This document shows positions 28,102 through 36,529 of a stretch of 64,000 bases of DNA, one piece after another. The position numbers and the translations under genes were made by a program. The notes beneath the pieces were generated by a model that ran no database searches, had not been told where the DNA came from, and was given only the letters and a program-made list of their open reading frames with translations. The stretch is from Gilvimarinus chinensis DSM 19667 (GTDB lineage Bacteria; Pseudomonadota; Gammaproteobacteria; Pseudomonadales; Cellvibrionaceae). The stretch is taken from NCBI RefSeq assembly GCF_000377745.1, contig NZ_KB898706.1, positions 434,001 through 498,000 of the forward strand, given 5' to 3'. Numbering within the stretch: the stretch's first letter is position 1; every line of letters starts with the position of its first letter.

Positions 28102-29445
28102 ATGCCCCCCTTACAGGCCACCATGACAGAAGGCCAGGTTTCGGCCCAGTTGCGCGCCCTGGCTCTGCCTATGGTTTGGGGGCTGCTGGCCACTATGTCT
28201 TTCAACGTGGTGGACACCTTTTTTGTGGCTCAACTGGGTAATACCCAGTTGGCAGCCATGAGCTTTACCTTTCCTGTTGTTATGGTGCTTACCAGCATTG
28301 GTATTGGCTTGGGTGCCGGTACCTCTTCAGCGGTAGCAAGAAGTGTTGGAGCCGGTGCCGCTGAAGATGCGCAGCGATTGGCAACGGACGCCGTCACCCT
28401 GACTTTGCTTATCTCCGTGACAGTATGCGCTATTGGGTGGTTCACGATCGACCCGCTGTTTACTTTGCTGGGAGCACCTCTCGAGTTATTGCCCTTCATT
28501 CATCAATACATGAGTATTTGGTACTTCAGTGCTCCCTGTTTATTGGTGCCCATGGTGGCTTTGGCGTCACTTCGTGCTATGGGTATGAGTCAGGTGCAGG
28601 GTACGCTAATGAGTTGCGCAGCACTTGTTAATGCAGTCTTGGACCCACTGCTTATTTTTGGGTTGTGGGGTTTTCCTCGCCTGGAGCTTGCTGGCGCTGC
28701 CTGGGCCACGCTGTTAACTCGTGGCCTTACGCTGATGGTTGCGTTGTACATTTTACGCGCACGGGTAGGGTTGTTGACGACACCTTTTGCCCCATGGGGT
28801 TTCATTGCGCAGTCTTGGCGTAGCATCGTGCATGTAGGCTTACCAGCCATGGCATCAAACATCATAATCCCTTTGGCCAGCGGTATCGTCGTTATGATGG
28901 TTGCTCGTTATGGTACCGATGCGGTAGCGGGTATGGGCATCGCGGTACGTGTTGAGCCTCTGGCGTTAATTGCGTTTTATGCATTATCGGGGGTGGTGGG
29001 CCCTTTTTTTGGACAAAATCATAGCGCAGGTATCCAGACCCGATTAGTACAGGCTCATCGGGTATTGAGCGTATTCTGTTTAGGGTTTGGAGCTTTGTTG
29101 GCACTGGCGCTTTGGTTGTTAGCCGGACCCATCGCCAACATCTTTACTGACCACGCCGAAGTCGCGGCTGTGGCAATACTTTATCTTACGATCGTGCCTA
29201 TTAGTTACGGGGCTTACGGCTTGGTGATGTCTGTGAATGCTGCTTTTAACGGTCTAGGCAAGCCATGGCCTGCCATGATGCTATCTGCCGGGCGTGTATT
29301 GCTGGTGTTTTTGCCTTTAGCTTGGCTTTTGCAGGCGATGTGGGGCCTTGTGGGCTTGTTTGCCGCAACGGCAGTGACCAATATTTTGGTGGGGGGCTGG
29401 GCCTGGTGGTGGTTACGTGTACAAGTAAACGGTAAAACAGTCTAA
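28102..29445 (+). CDS. MATE family multidrug/toxin efflux transporter
   Basis: This 447-residue inner-membrane protein has about 12 transmembrane segments in two related halves (for example ALPMVWGLLATMSFNVVDTFFVAQLG near the start and GLPAMASNIIIPLASGIVVMMVARYG in the second half), the layout of Na+- or H+-coupled MATE exporters. The substrate cannot be read from sequence. ATG 28102 is chosen, with AGG about 10 bp upstream. The longer frame starting at 28036 lacks support, and ATG 28123 is also possible. It appears monocistronic. Confidence 0.88.
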   Translation: MPPLQATMTEGQVSAQLRALALPMVWGLLATMSFNVVDTFFVAQLGNTQLAAMSFTFPVVMVLTSIGIGLGAGTSSAVARSVGAGAAEDAQRLATDAVTLTLLISVTVCAIGWFTIDPLFTLLGAPLELLPFIHQYMSIWYFSAPCLLVPMVALASLRAMGMSQVQGTLMSCAALVNAVLDPLLIFGLWGFPRLELAGAAWATLLTRGLTLMVALYILRARVGLLTTPFAPWGFIAQSWRSIVHVGLPAMASNIIIPLASGIVVMMVARYGTDAVAGMGIAVRVEPLALIAFYALSGVVGPFFGQNHSAGIQTRLVQAHRVLSVFCLGFGALLALALWLLAGPIANIFTDHAEVAAVAILYLTIVPISYGAYGLVMSVNAAFNGLGKPWPAMMLSAGRVLLVFLPLAWLLQAMWGLVGLFAATAVTNILVGGWAWWWLRVQVNGKTV

Positions 29446-29569
29446 AAAGGTTTCGTCCACCACCGGGGCGCTGAGATTTACACTTGATAACGACTTAACG
29501 GTGTATCTCGCTTCTGCCGTCCTTATTGAATGGGTACAATACGGCGTTGATGCATAAGCAAGGATTGAT

Positions 29570-30193
29570 ATGAGCGATAGTAATACGCCCTACGAGCTTA
29601 AAAATATTCATTTGCCGTCAAACGCGGTGTGGCATAAATGCACTGTTAGCCCTCAAGAGCGAGCGCAGTTGTTGGGGCAAGTCCCTCGTTGTATATGGCT
29701 GACTGGCTTATCCGGCTCGGGTAAATCCACCATTGCTAACGCTTTAGATGCTACTTTGCACGAGGCCGGTATCAAGTCTTTTCTGTTGGATGGCGATAAT
29801 GTTCGCCATGGTTTGAATAAAGACCTGGGTATGACAGAGACCGATCGTGCCGAAAATATCCGGCGCATTGGTGAGGTGGCAAAGTTGATGGTGGACGCGG
29901 GGTTAATTGTAATTTGCGCGTTTATCTCCCCTTACAAGCGTGATCGACAAATGGTGCGCTCAATGTTTCACCATGGGCAGTTTGTGGAAGCCTATTTAGA
30001 AACACCATTGTCGGTGTGTGAAGAGCGAGATCCGAAAGGGTTATACAAAAAAGCGCGCGCCGGTGTGATTAAGCAATTTACCGGTATCAGTGATCCTTAC
30101 GAAACGCCAGAAAACGCTGAAATTGTCATCGACACAAGTCGCGATAGTGTGACCGACAGCGTAAAGCGCATTTTGCAGGTCTTATCTCAGTAG
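29570..30193 (+). CDS. cysC: Adenylyl-sulfate kinase
   Basis: This enzyme phosphorylates APS to PAPS in sulfate assimilation. The 207-residue product has the P-loop GLSGSGKS (46-53), the substrate motif LDGDNVRHGLN, CAFISPYKRDR and the FTGISDPYE segment. No cysDN sulfurylase genes lie nearby. It is followed 21 bp later by cysQ, so the pair makes PAPS and removes the PAP by-product. A TACAAT at 29535-29540 may be the -10 of its promoter. Confidence 0.95.
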   Translation: MSDSNTPYELKNIHLPSNAVWHKCTVSPQERAQLLGQVPRCIWLTGLSGSGKSTIANALDATLHEAGIKSFLLDGDNVRHGLNKDLGMTETDRAENIRRIGEVAKLMVDAGLIVICAFISPYKRDRQMVRSMFHHGQFVEAYLETPLSVCEERDPKGLYKKARAGVIKQFTGISDPYETPENAEIVIDTSRDSVTDSVKRILQVLSQ

Positions 30194-30214
30194 AACTCTA
30201 ATACGGACACACAT

Positions 30215-31006
30215 ATGATTATGTCTCCCGATTATCCGCAAGTGATTGAAGCTGCTGAGCAAGCAGGCCAACTGATTATGCAGGTGTATCAGCGTGAATT
30301 TGCGGTGGAACACAAGGGCGATAACAGTCCGCTTACGGAAGCAGATTTGGCTGCTCATAAGTCCATTCAAAAGGCGCTTGAACGTTTAACGCCCGATATA
30401 CCTGTGTTGTCCGAAGAGTGTGCTGACATCAGCTGGAATACACGGCAGGCCTGGCGGGAGTACTGGCTAGTCGATCCGCTTGATGGGACGAAAGAATTCA
30501 TTAAGAAAAACGGTGAATTTACGGTAAATATTGCTCATATCGTTGACGGTGAGCCTGTATGGGGGGTAGTGGTTGCCCCGGCACTGGAAATCACCTATTA
30601 CGGCGGCAGTGCTGTGGATGGCAGCTTCAAGGTAAAAAATGGAGCTACTCAAGCCATTCGAGTCGCAGATGTACCGATCGACTCCAGTGGTTGGTGTATC
30701 GTAGGTAGCCGATCCCATCAAAGTGAGGCTTTTACTGCCTTTATTGCCCGCTTTGAAAACCCACGTATTACCAGCATGGGAAGCTCGCTTAAAATCTGTT
30801 TGGTGGCTGAAGGGCAAGCTCACCTTTACCCGCGCTTAGGGCCCACCAGTGAATGGGATACTGGGGCCGCCCATGCTGTATTAACGGGTGCCGGTGGTAA
30901 ACTGATTGAGGCAGACTCGGGTAAGTCTTTGCAGTACAACCGTAAAGAGTCGGTTTTAAACCCCTACTTTATTGCTGCCGCAGACGCTTTTAGCCTCTCA
31001 GCATAA
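30215..31006 (+). CDS. cysQ: 3'(2'),5'-bisphosphate nucleotidase
   Basis: This Mg-dependent phosphatase of the inositol-monophosphatase fold recycles PAP to AMP. The 263-residue product shows GDNSPLTEAD (35-44), the metal site SEE (66-68) and DPLDGTKEF (from D87), and the C-terminal WDTGAAHAVLTGAGG. It forms a two-gene unit with cysC. A second in-frame ATG two codons downstream is an alternative start. Confidence 0.94.
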   Translation: MIMSPDYPQVIEAAEQAGQLIMQVYQREFAVEHKGDNSPLTEADLAAHKSIQKALERLTPDIPVLSEECADISWNTRQAWREYWLVDPLDGTKEFIKKNGEFTVNIAHIVDGEPVWGVVVAPALEITYYGGSAVDGSFKVKNGATQAIRVADVPIDSSGWCIVGSRSHQSEAFTAFIARFENPRITSMGSSLKICLVAEGQAHLYPRLGPTSEWDTGAAHAVLTGAGGKLIEADSGKSLQYNRKESVLNPYFIAAADAFSLSA

Positions 31007-31134
31007 ACGGCGGCATATTCTGATCAAGGCAGCCCTGTTCTGAGAAGAAAAGGGCGCGCCATGGTAATTGTGTCTATTGCGCATTTGATGGACAATACCG
31101 CCCCTCCTGTTAACCGATCCGATTAAGTGCTCTC

Positions 31135-32718
31135 ATGTCTAGCCCTGCTCTGCTCAAACAGATCCAAAAACGGCGTACCTTCGCTATTATTTCTCACCCG
31201 GATGCGGGTAAAACCACCATTACGGAAAAGTTGCTTTTATTCGGTAATGCTATTCAGGTTGGGGGTTCGGTGAAGGGTAAAAAAGGCCCTCATGCGAAAT
31301 CAGACTGGATGACTATGGAGCAGGAGCGAGGCATCTCGGTGACGTCGTCGGTCATGCAATTTCCCTATAAGGACCGCGCCGTAAACCTGCTCGATACGCC
31401 TGGGCACGAAGACTTCTCGGAGGACACCTACCGTACACTGACGGCGGTGGATTCGGTGTTGATGGTGATTGACGGTGCTAAAGGTGTGGAAGATCGGACC
31501 ATCAAACTGATGGAAGTGTGTCGCCTGCGGGACACGCCTATTCTGTCCTTTATCAATAAAATGGATCGTGACACCCGCGACCCTATAGAGGTGATGGACG
31601 AAATTGAAGACGTGCTGAAAATTGCTGCTGCGCCAATTAACTGGCCGCTGGGCATGGGGCAGCATTTTAAGGGCGTTTACAACCTATATACCGATACTAT
31701 CCATGTCTATCGCTCTGGCCAAGGTCATACCATCCCCGAGGATGAGCAAGTAAAAGGGCTGCAAAGTGACGAAGCGCGAGAGCTTCTCGGCGACGAATAC
31801 GACAATATTTGCGATGAAATTGAGCTGGTGCGCGGTGCTACTCATGAGTTTGAGCTGGAGGAATATCTGGCGGGACGCATGACCCCGGTATTTTTTGGCA
31901 CCGCGTTGGGAAATTTCGGTGTACGCGAAATGCTGGATGGTTTTGTAGAGTGGGCCCCAAAACCCATCGGTCGAGAAACCAATGAGCGTTTTATTGAATC
32001 TGCGGAGCCTGGGTTTTCGGGGTTTGTTTTTAAAATTCAAGCCAATATGGACCCTAAACACCGAGACCGTATCGCATTTATGCGCGTGTGTTCTGGGGTA
32101 TACAAGAAAGGCATGAAGATGCGTCATGTCCGCATTGGCAAAGATGTAAAAGTTACCGATGCGGTTACTTTTATGGCCGGAGACCGGGAGTCGGTAGAAG
32201 AGGCTGTCTCAGGCGATATTATCGGGCTGCATAACCACGGAACCATTCAAATTGGCGATACTTTTACCGAAGGTGAAGCGTTGAAATTTACCGGCATCCC
32301 TCATTTTGCCCCTGAGTTGTTTCGCCGTATACGCTTAAAGGACCCACTGAAAACTAAAGCACTGCAAAAAGGCCTGCAGCAGCTATCAGAGGAAGGCTCC
32401 ACTCAAGTTTTTTTTCCATTGAATAATAATGACATTGTGGTGGGTGCGGTGGGGGTACTGCAATTTGAAGTGGTTGCGTATCGCCTGAAAGACGAATACA
32501 AAGTAGAAGCGGTATACGAGCCCGTAAATGTAGCGACTGCACGTTGGGTGGAGTGTGATGATGCAAAGAAATTTGAGGAATTTAAGCGCAAGTGTGCTGA
32601 TAATCTATGCATTGATGGTGGCGGCCACTTAACCTATTTGGCTCCCACTCGAGTTAATTTATCTCTCTCTGAAGAGCGATACCCCGATGTGCGATTCAGG
32701 GCCACGAGAGAACATTGA
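31135..32718 (+). CDS. prfC: Peptide chain release factor 3
   Basis: RF3 is the translational GTPase that recycles RF1/RF2 from the ribosome. The 527-residue product has the G motifs SHPDAGKTT (20-28), [12 protein letters not shown] and [11 protein letters not shown], the switch-I segment with [14 protein letters not shown], and the C-terminal RF3 domain ([21 protein letters not shown]). It stands alone and ends at a bidirectional terminator. Confidence 0.97.
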   Translation: MSSPALLKQIQKRRTFAIISHPDAGKTTITEKLLLFGNAIQVGGSVKGKKGPHAKSDWMTMEQERGISVTSSVMQFPYKDRAVNLLDTPGHEDFSEDTYRTLTAVDSVLMVIDGAKGVEDRTIKLMEVCRLRDTPILSFINKMDRDTRDPIEVMDEIEDVLKIAAAPINWPLGMGQHFKGVYNLYTDTIHVYRSGQGHTIPEDEQVKGLQSDEARELLGDEYDNICDEIELVRGATHEFELEEYLAGRMTPVFFGTALGNFGVREMLDGFVEWAPKPIGRETNERFIESAEPGFSGFVFKIQANMDPKHRDRIAFMRVCSGVYKKGMKMRHVRIGKDVKVTDAVTFMAGDRESVEEAVSGDIIGLHNHGTIQIGDTFTEGEALKFTGIPHFAPELFRRIRLKDPLKTKALQKGLQQLSEEGSTQVFFPLNNNDIVVGAVGVLQFEVVAYRLKDEYKVEAVYEPVNVATARWVECDDAKKFEEFKRKCADNLCIDGGGHLTYLAPTRVNLSLSEERYPDVRFRATREH

Positions 32719-32740
32719 TAAAATTGAGAGCTGAAAATAA

Positions 32741-32769
32741 AAAAACCGGGCCTTAGCCCGGTTTTTTTT
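32741..32769. terminator. Bidirectional terminator between prfC and the CHI-like/TonB gene
   Basis: The stem CCGGGC/GCCCGG with loop CTTA is flanked by five A residues on the left and eight T residues on the right. It can therefore terminate prfC on the plus strand and the convergent gene on the minus strand, whose stop codon it touches. Confidence 0.88.
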
Positions 32770-34006
32770 ATTTTTGCCGTAAGGCAAAAGTAATGGGGAT
32801 GGTGAATTCGTGAGTCACGCCTGTAATGATTTCGGGCATGTTGGGATAAGGAGCGGCGTTTTCAATGGCCTTCATAGCTTCACTGTTTAATATGGTGTAT
32901 TCGGTTTCCTCGAGTAACTCAGCGTTGAGCAGGTTACCTTCACGATCAAGGGTGATGGCAATACGTGCAAATCCTTCATACCCTCGTTGTAACGCACGAC
33001 GTGGATATTTGATCTCTAGCTGTACTTGTCGAACCAGCCTAGAAAAGTAGCGTTGGCTGGCAAGCAAAGATTCAGCGGTAAAGGTTGGAACATAATCTTC
33101 ATCTTCCTCTTGCGGCTCGGGGGCAGGCGCGGCTGCCGAACTGCTCGAAACCGCCACGGTGCTGCTGGAGGATGCAACCGCTACGGGCTCAGGTTCTGGC
33201 TCGGGTTCAGGGGCTGGCGCTACTTGAGCAACCGGCTCGGGCTCGGCTTTAGGGAGCTCGGCTTTTGGAAGTTCTAGCTTAGGTGCTGCAACGATCGCCG
33301 CACCTTCTGAAACAGTTGGAGTTGAGGCCGGTTTGGGTGGGGTATCCGTTTCCGCTGGGGTAATTTGCGGCGCTGCTGGAGCTGGAGCAATCCAGCCTGC
33401 GACTTGATCAATACGCTCATTTGTAGGAGATAGCGATTGATAACGGCTGCGTAAGCTGTCATTGACATCACCTGCCACGAGTAACTGGTCTCGGAAGTTT
33501 GAGGAAAGCGGCACTCTGCCCACCCAGGTGCTGGCCAACAGAGAGAAGAAGTTGTCATCGTCAATAGAGCCCAGAGTGATAGTATCTACGATTATATCTA
33601 CTCCAGCGCCAGGGGTAAGGGTAAAAACAATATGGTCGCCCTCGCGTAAACGTTCGGTAAACATCTTGGTAAATGCCACCATGTTATCGGCTTGGCTTGT
33701 GAGTGCGTCGGCTCTATTGTTGATTGCCATGCCCTCGATCCACATTCGACTGAAGCGGCGGGCTGACAGGCCGCGGTTAGCAGTGATTTTTAACTCCATG
33801 CGCATAGGGATGTTGGCCGCCAGTAGTACCTCAGCGCTTTCGGTGAGGTTCTCGCTATAAAGCGCACCAATGAATTGGTCTTTTCCAAGTTCTTGGTGTA
33901 CAGCCATACCATTCAACAATGGCGCTCCATACACAAATTGTGACAGACCGATCAAGAATGTGGTTAAACACGCCAATGAATATCGAATTGAACGGAGGGA
34001 TCGCAT
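32768..34006 (-). CDS. Chalcone-isomerase-like domain fused to a TonB C-terminal domain
   Basis: This is a 412-residue envelope protein. Residues 1-28 are a signal peptide or anchor ending in VYGA. Residues ~31-185 fit the bacterial chalcone-isomerase-like fold (Chalcone_3 type), seen in LNGMAVHQELGKDQFIGALY, RRFSRMWIEGMAINNRAD and the GDHIVFTLTPGAGVDIIVD / WVGRVPLSSNFRDQLL stretch. Residues ~205-305 are a Pro/Glu-rich linker with poly-Ser tracts. Residues ~320-412 are a TonB C-terminal domain (YPRRALQRGYEGFARIAI, DREGNLLNAELLEE, NSEAMKAIENAAPYP). Catalysis of chalcones is not implied, since such bacterial domains are often non-enzymatic. It may transmit force or span the periplasm, but this is inference. 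Confidence 0.82.
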   Translation of the reverse strand: MRSLRSIRYSLACLTTFLIGLSQFVYGAPLLNGMAVHQELGKDQFIGALYSENLTESAEVLLAANIPMRMELKITANRGLSARRFSRMWIEGMAINNRADALTSQADNMVAFTKMFTERLREGDHIVFTLTPGAGVDIIVDTITLGSIDDDNFFSLLASTWVGRVPLSSNFRDQLLVAGDVNDSLRSRYQSLSPTNERIDQVAGWIAPAPAAPQITPAETDTPPKPASTPTVSEGAAIVAAPKLELPKAELPKAEPEPVAQVAPAPEPEPEPEPVAVASSSSTVAVSSSSAAAPAPEPQEEDEDYVPTFTAESLLASQRYFSRLVRQVQLEIKYPRRALQRGYEGFARIAITLDREGNLLNAELLEETEYTILNSEAMKAIENAAPYPNMPEIITGVTHEFTIPITFALRQK

Positions 34007-34249
34007 ATAGTAGCTTCACTTAATGTTAGATTTATTGGGCATTTATAATTTCAGTACCTTAAAAGTGGCCACTGAAACATTTTTTTGTACTATACCCTTT
34101 ACTCTACCGAAAAATTGTGCAGCCGAAAAGCAGGATCTTGTCTAATTTATCGGATGAATTTCAATGGATAGTGCTTTTCGAAATCAGTTTCTAGGTCGAA
34201 TGGGTGCATTATTCTCGTCTTGAGCATGTGAGTGTGGGTTTTTCCGGGA

Positions 34250-34942
34250 ATGGAAATTAAACGGATTGAGAAGTTTGATCGTCATGTTATTGAGCAGTTG
34301 CTCTTTGCGATTCCTTTCTTTAAGGCTGTACGAGCCTTTGATTACAGTCAGTTCGATGCCTTGCTTCAATATTCACGGCTCATTGTCTTTCGCCCTGGCG
34401 AGGTGGTTTTAAGGCGGGGTGACGGGGACCAGAGTTTGTACTTCTTACTCAAAGGGCGACTGGCGGTTTATGCAGATGAGGGCTTAAAAGGCCAGGTTGT
34501 AAACTACATTACCCCCGGAGAAGTCTTTGGAGACCTGGCTCGGCTTACGCATAGACCAAGATCTGCGACCGTAGTCGCCGATGAGGAGTGTCGAGAGGCG
34601 CTGGTCTTTTCCGCCGATGTTTCAGCATTTGATAACTTGGAAACCACCCACCCGTTATCACAGCAAACGAAATTACTCTATTACCGGAATACAGTGCATA
34701 ACCTCCGCTGGAAGTTAGAGGTTTATCGCTCACAATACCCTCAGGATGAATTGGCCGAACGCCACCGGGCAATTAAGCTTTATATGGGGCCTAAAGATAC
34801 ATTGGAGGAGCTAAAGTCACTGCACGGCCAAGCCCGGGATCTTGCGGACCTGCTGTTAGCCTGGAATAGCCGTTTTGGGGCAATTTACCCTGAATTGCTG
34901 GGCGGCGAGCCTCAGCTTGAGGATTACGTGCACACTAAGTAG
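34250..34942 (+). CDS. Cyclic-nucleotide-binding (CRP-fold) sensor protein without HTH
   Basis: This 230-residue soluble protein has a cNMP-binding domain at about residues 20-130. The phosphate-binding cassette GEVFGDLARLTHRPRSATV (90-108) keeps the Gly-Glu, the FG and the Arg (R104). The C-terminal ~100 residues are helical with no helix-turn-helix, so it is probably a signalling or partner-binding protein rather than a transcription factor. An upstream in-frame GTG at 34232 is an alternative start. It is divergent from the CHI-like/TonB gene and precedes a c-di-GMP-type PilZ gene. Ligand and target are unknown. Confidence 0.8.
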   Translation: MEIKRIEKFDRHVIEQLLFAIPFFKAVRAFDYSQFDALLQYSRLIVFRPGEVVLRRGDGDQSLYFLLKGRLAVYADEGLKGQVVNYITPGEVFGDLARLTHRPRSATVVADEECREALVFSADVSAFDNLETTHPLSQQTKLLYYRNTVHNLRWKLEVYRSQYPQDELAERHRAIKLYMGPKDTLEELKSLHGQARDLADLLLAWNSRFGAIYPELLGGEPQLEDYVHTK

Positions 34943-35057
34943 AGTCAAAAGCCTCCGTCTTAGCTTGCGAAAACTATAAAGCTCTTGCGATACTCAATTA
35001 CTCATCTTTAACCGAAATGTCGGTTTCACCAGTTCAATTAAGGGGCGTCCGGTAGTA

Positions 35058-35741
35058 ATGGAGTTTGAGGCTTTACGTTTGGTGCATGGTGCAACGCTGC
35101 AGGTGCAAGTTAGTAATAGTGCTGGGCAGCCAGAGCGTTACTCTTGCCGTTATGTCGGGGCGGTAGCGGGGCGTACCTTGATTTTTACCATGCCGCGAGG
35201 AGGGGGCAAAACACCACGCTTTCGCCCTGGACAGCGAGTGGCCGTGAGATTAATGATTGCCAATGGTATTGGTTTGTTTGCGGCGAGTGTCGAAGCCCAA
35301 TCTACTGAGCCATTGCCATTACTGTATGTCAGCTACCCGGACTCAGTGACATTTAAGGGGATCCGCAGTGCCACTAGGGTCGTTGTTAATCAAGATGTTA
35401 CGGTAGTGAATGATAGTCAATTGGATAAACCTGAAACCTCAGGGCGAATCGCCGATATCAGTATCAATGGCGCCAGACTTGAGTTGCGAGAGCCAATCGC
35501 GAATATAGGTGATAAAGTTATTTTGAAATCACAGGTGACAGTGGAAGGGCAGACTTGGCCACTGGCGATAGAAAGCGTTATCCGTTCGCGTATAGAGCGA
35601 AGTACTCAAGAGCAGCATCAAACATTAGCCGCAGTATACGGTGTAGAGTTTACTGAACAAAACAAAGACGCACTATTGGTGTTACACGCTTATGTTTTTT
35701 CCCATATCGCTGCCGAGCAGACTCCTCAAAACGCCTTATAG
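35058..35741 (+). CDS. PilZ domain protein, probable c-di-GMP receptor (YcgR-like)
   Basis: This 227-residue protein has an N-terminal YcgR-like beta domain (about 1-95) followed by a PilZ domain. The c-di-GMP ligands are intact: RSATR at 103-107 (RxxxR) and DISING at 133-138 (DxSxxG). Proteins of this build slow flagellar motors or control surface polysaccharide in response to c-di-GMP. The target here is unknown. Its last 50 bases are overlapped by the start of the next gene. Confidence 0.88.
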   Translation: MEFEALRLVHGATLQVQVSNSAGQPERYSCRYVGAVAGRTLIFTMPRGGGKTPRFRPGQRVAVRLMIANGIGLFAASVEAQSTEPLPLLYVSYPDSVTFKGIRSATRVVVNQDVTVVNDSQLDKPETSGRIADISINGARLELREPIANIGDKVILKSQVTVEGQTWPLAIESVIRSRIERSTQEQHQTLAAVYGVEFTEQNKDALLVLHAYVFSHIAAEQTPQNAL

Positions 35742-36456
35742 TTTGTGTGCCCTGCTGAGTGTGATCTATTCGTCTAGCCATGCCGTAGAGCTTGAGCAGC
35801 TGCATTTACCTCGTACCTATTTGCGTTATTTGCCACAAATTTATGATGGTGCGCAGTTAATGGCGCAGACTGAGAAGTGTCATCAATTTGTTAAAGGCGG
35901 TCTTAAGATTGACGCCAGCGATTTGAAAGCTCCCGTTTTCAGTTACACCTGCCGCGATTCGAATAACTTAACTTATCGATGGGTAGTCGATGGTCTTTCT
36001 CTGGAAATTCTCGATGATACTCGTCCCCAAGGTCGTATCAGTTTTGCCGAGTATCAAAATGAGCTTGAGCAGCAGCGCCAACGTCAGCGTGAGCGCGAGC
36101 AGGCGCGGGAGGAGGAGCTTGCTCGCCTTCAGGCTGAACGGGAAGCAATTGAGGCTGAGCGAGAAAAGCTTCGTCTGGAGCAGCAAAGGGCATCTTATTG
36201 GCCTAAATGCAAAAACTTACTCTCAGAGAAAACAAAAAACATGCGGGCAGTGGAGTGGCAGTTTGATCAACAGCCTGAGGTAGAGTTGCTCACTTCGGAT
36301 GAGGGTGGTACAGAAAAAGTGCGATTCATTATGGATTTTAATGCTCAGGACTACCATCGTCAGACGCTAGAATATCGAGCGTTTTGTGATTTCATGCCGC
36401 CTGAGGATGCGACAATCGAGATCCATCCCAGGGCTTTAGTGCAGTCTGGCAAGTAA
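35692..36456 (+). CDS. Unrecognised envelope protein with central coiled coil
   Basis: I do not recognise this 254-residue protein. The first ~32 residues look like a signal peptide (LLKTPYSLCALLSVIYSSSHA). A small globular region with paired cysteines follows (EKCHQFVKGG, FSYTCRDSN), then a strongly charged coiled coil at about 120-170 rich in Glu/Arg/Gln, and a C-terminal domain with two more cysteines (WPKCKNLL, YRAFCDFM). The four cysteines suggest periplasmic disulfides. The ATG at 35692 overlaps the PilZ gene by 50 bp in another frame. No ATG near residue 30 would shorten it sensibly. A bidirectional terminator follows. Confidence 0.7.
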   Translation: MFFPISLPSRLLKTPYSLCALLSVIYSSSHAVELEQLHLPRTYLRYLPQIYDGAQLMAQTEKCHQFVKGGLKIDASDLKAPVFSYTCRDSNNLTYRWVVDGLSLEILDDTRPQGRISFAEYQNELEQQRQRQREREQAREEELARLQAEREAIEAEREKLRLEQQRASYWPKCKNLLSEKTKNMRAVEWQFDQQPEVELLTSDEGGTEKVRFIMDFNAQDYHRQTLEYRAFCDFMPPEDATIEIHPRALVQSGK

Positions 36457-36480
36457 CACTTAGTATTTGCATGTACATAC

Positions 36481-36515
36481 AAAAAAGCCACCGCACCTAC
36501 TGCGGTGGCTTTTTT
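36481..36515. terminator. Bidirectional terminator
   Basis: A 10-bp stem (AGCCACCGCA/TGCGGTGGCT, loop CCTAC) is flanked by A and T runs. It lies between the convergent coiled-coil protein gene and the AlgP-like gene and suits both strands. Confidence 0.9.
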
Positions 36516-36529
36516 GTTGAAGGTGCTTC

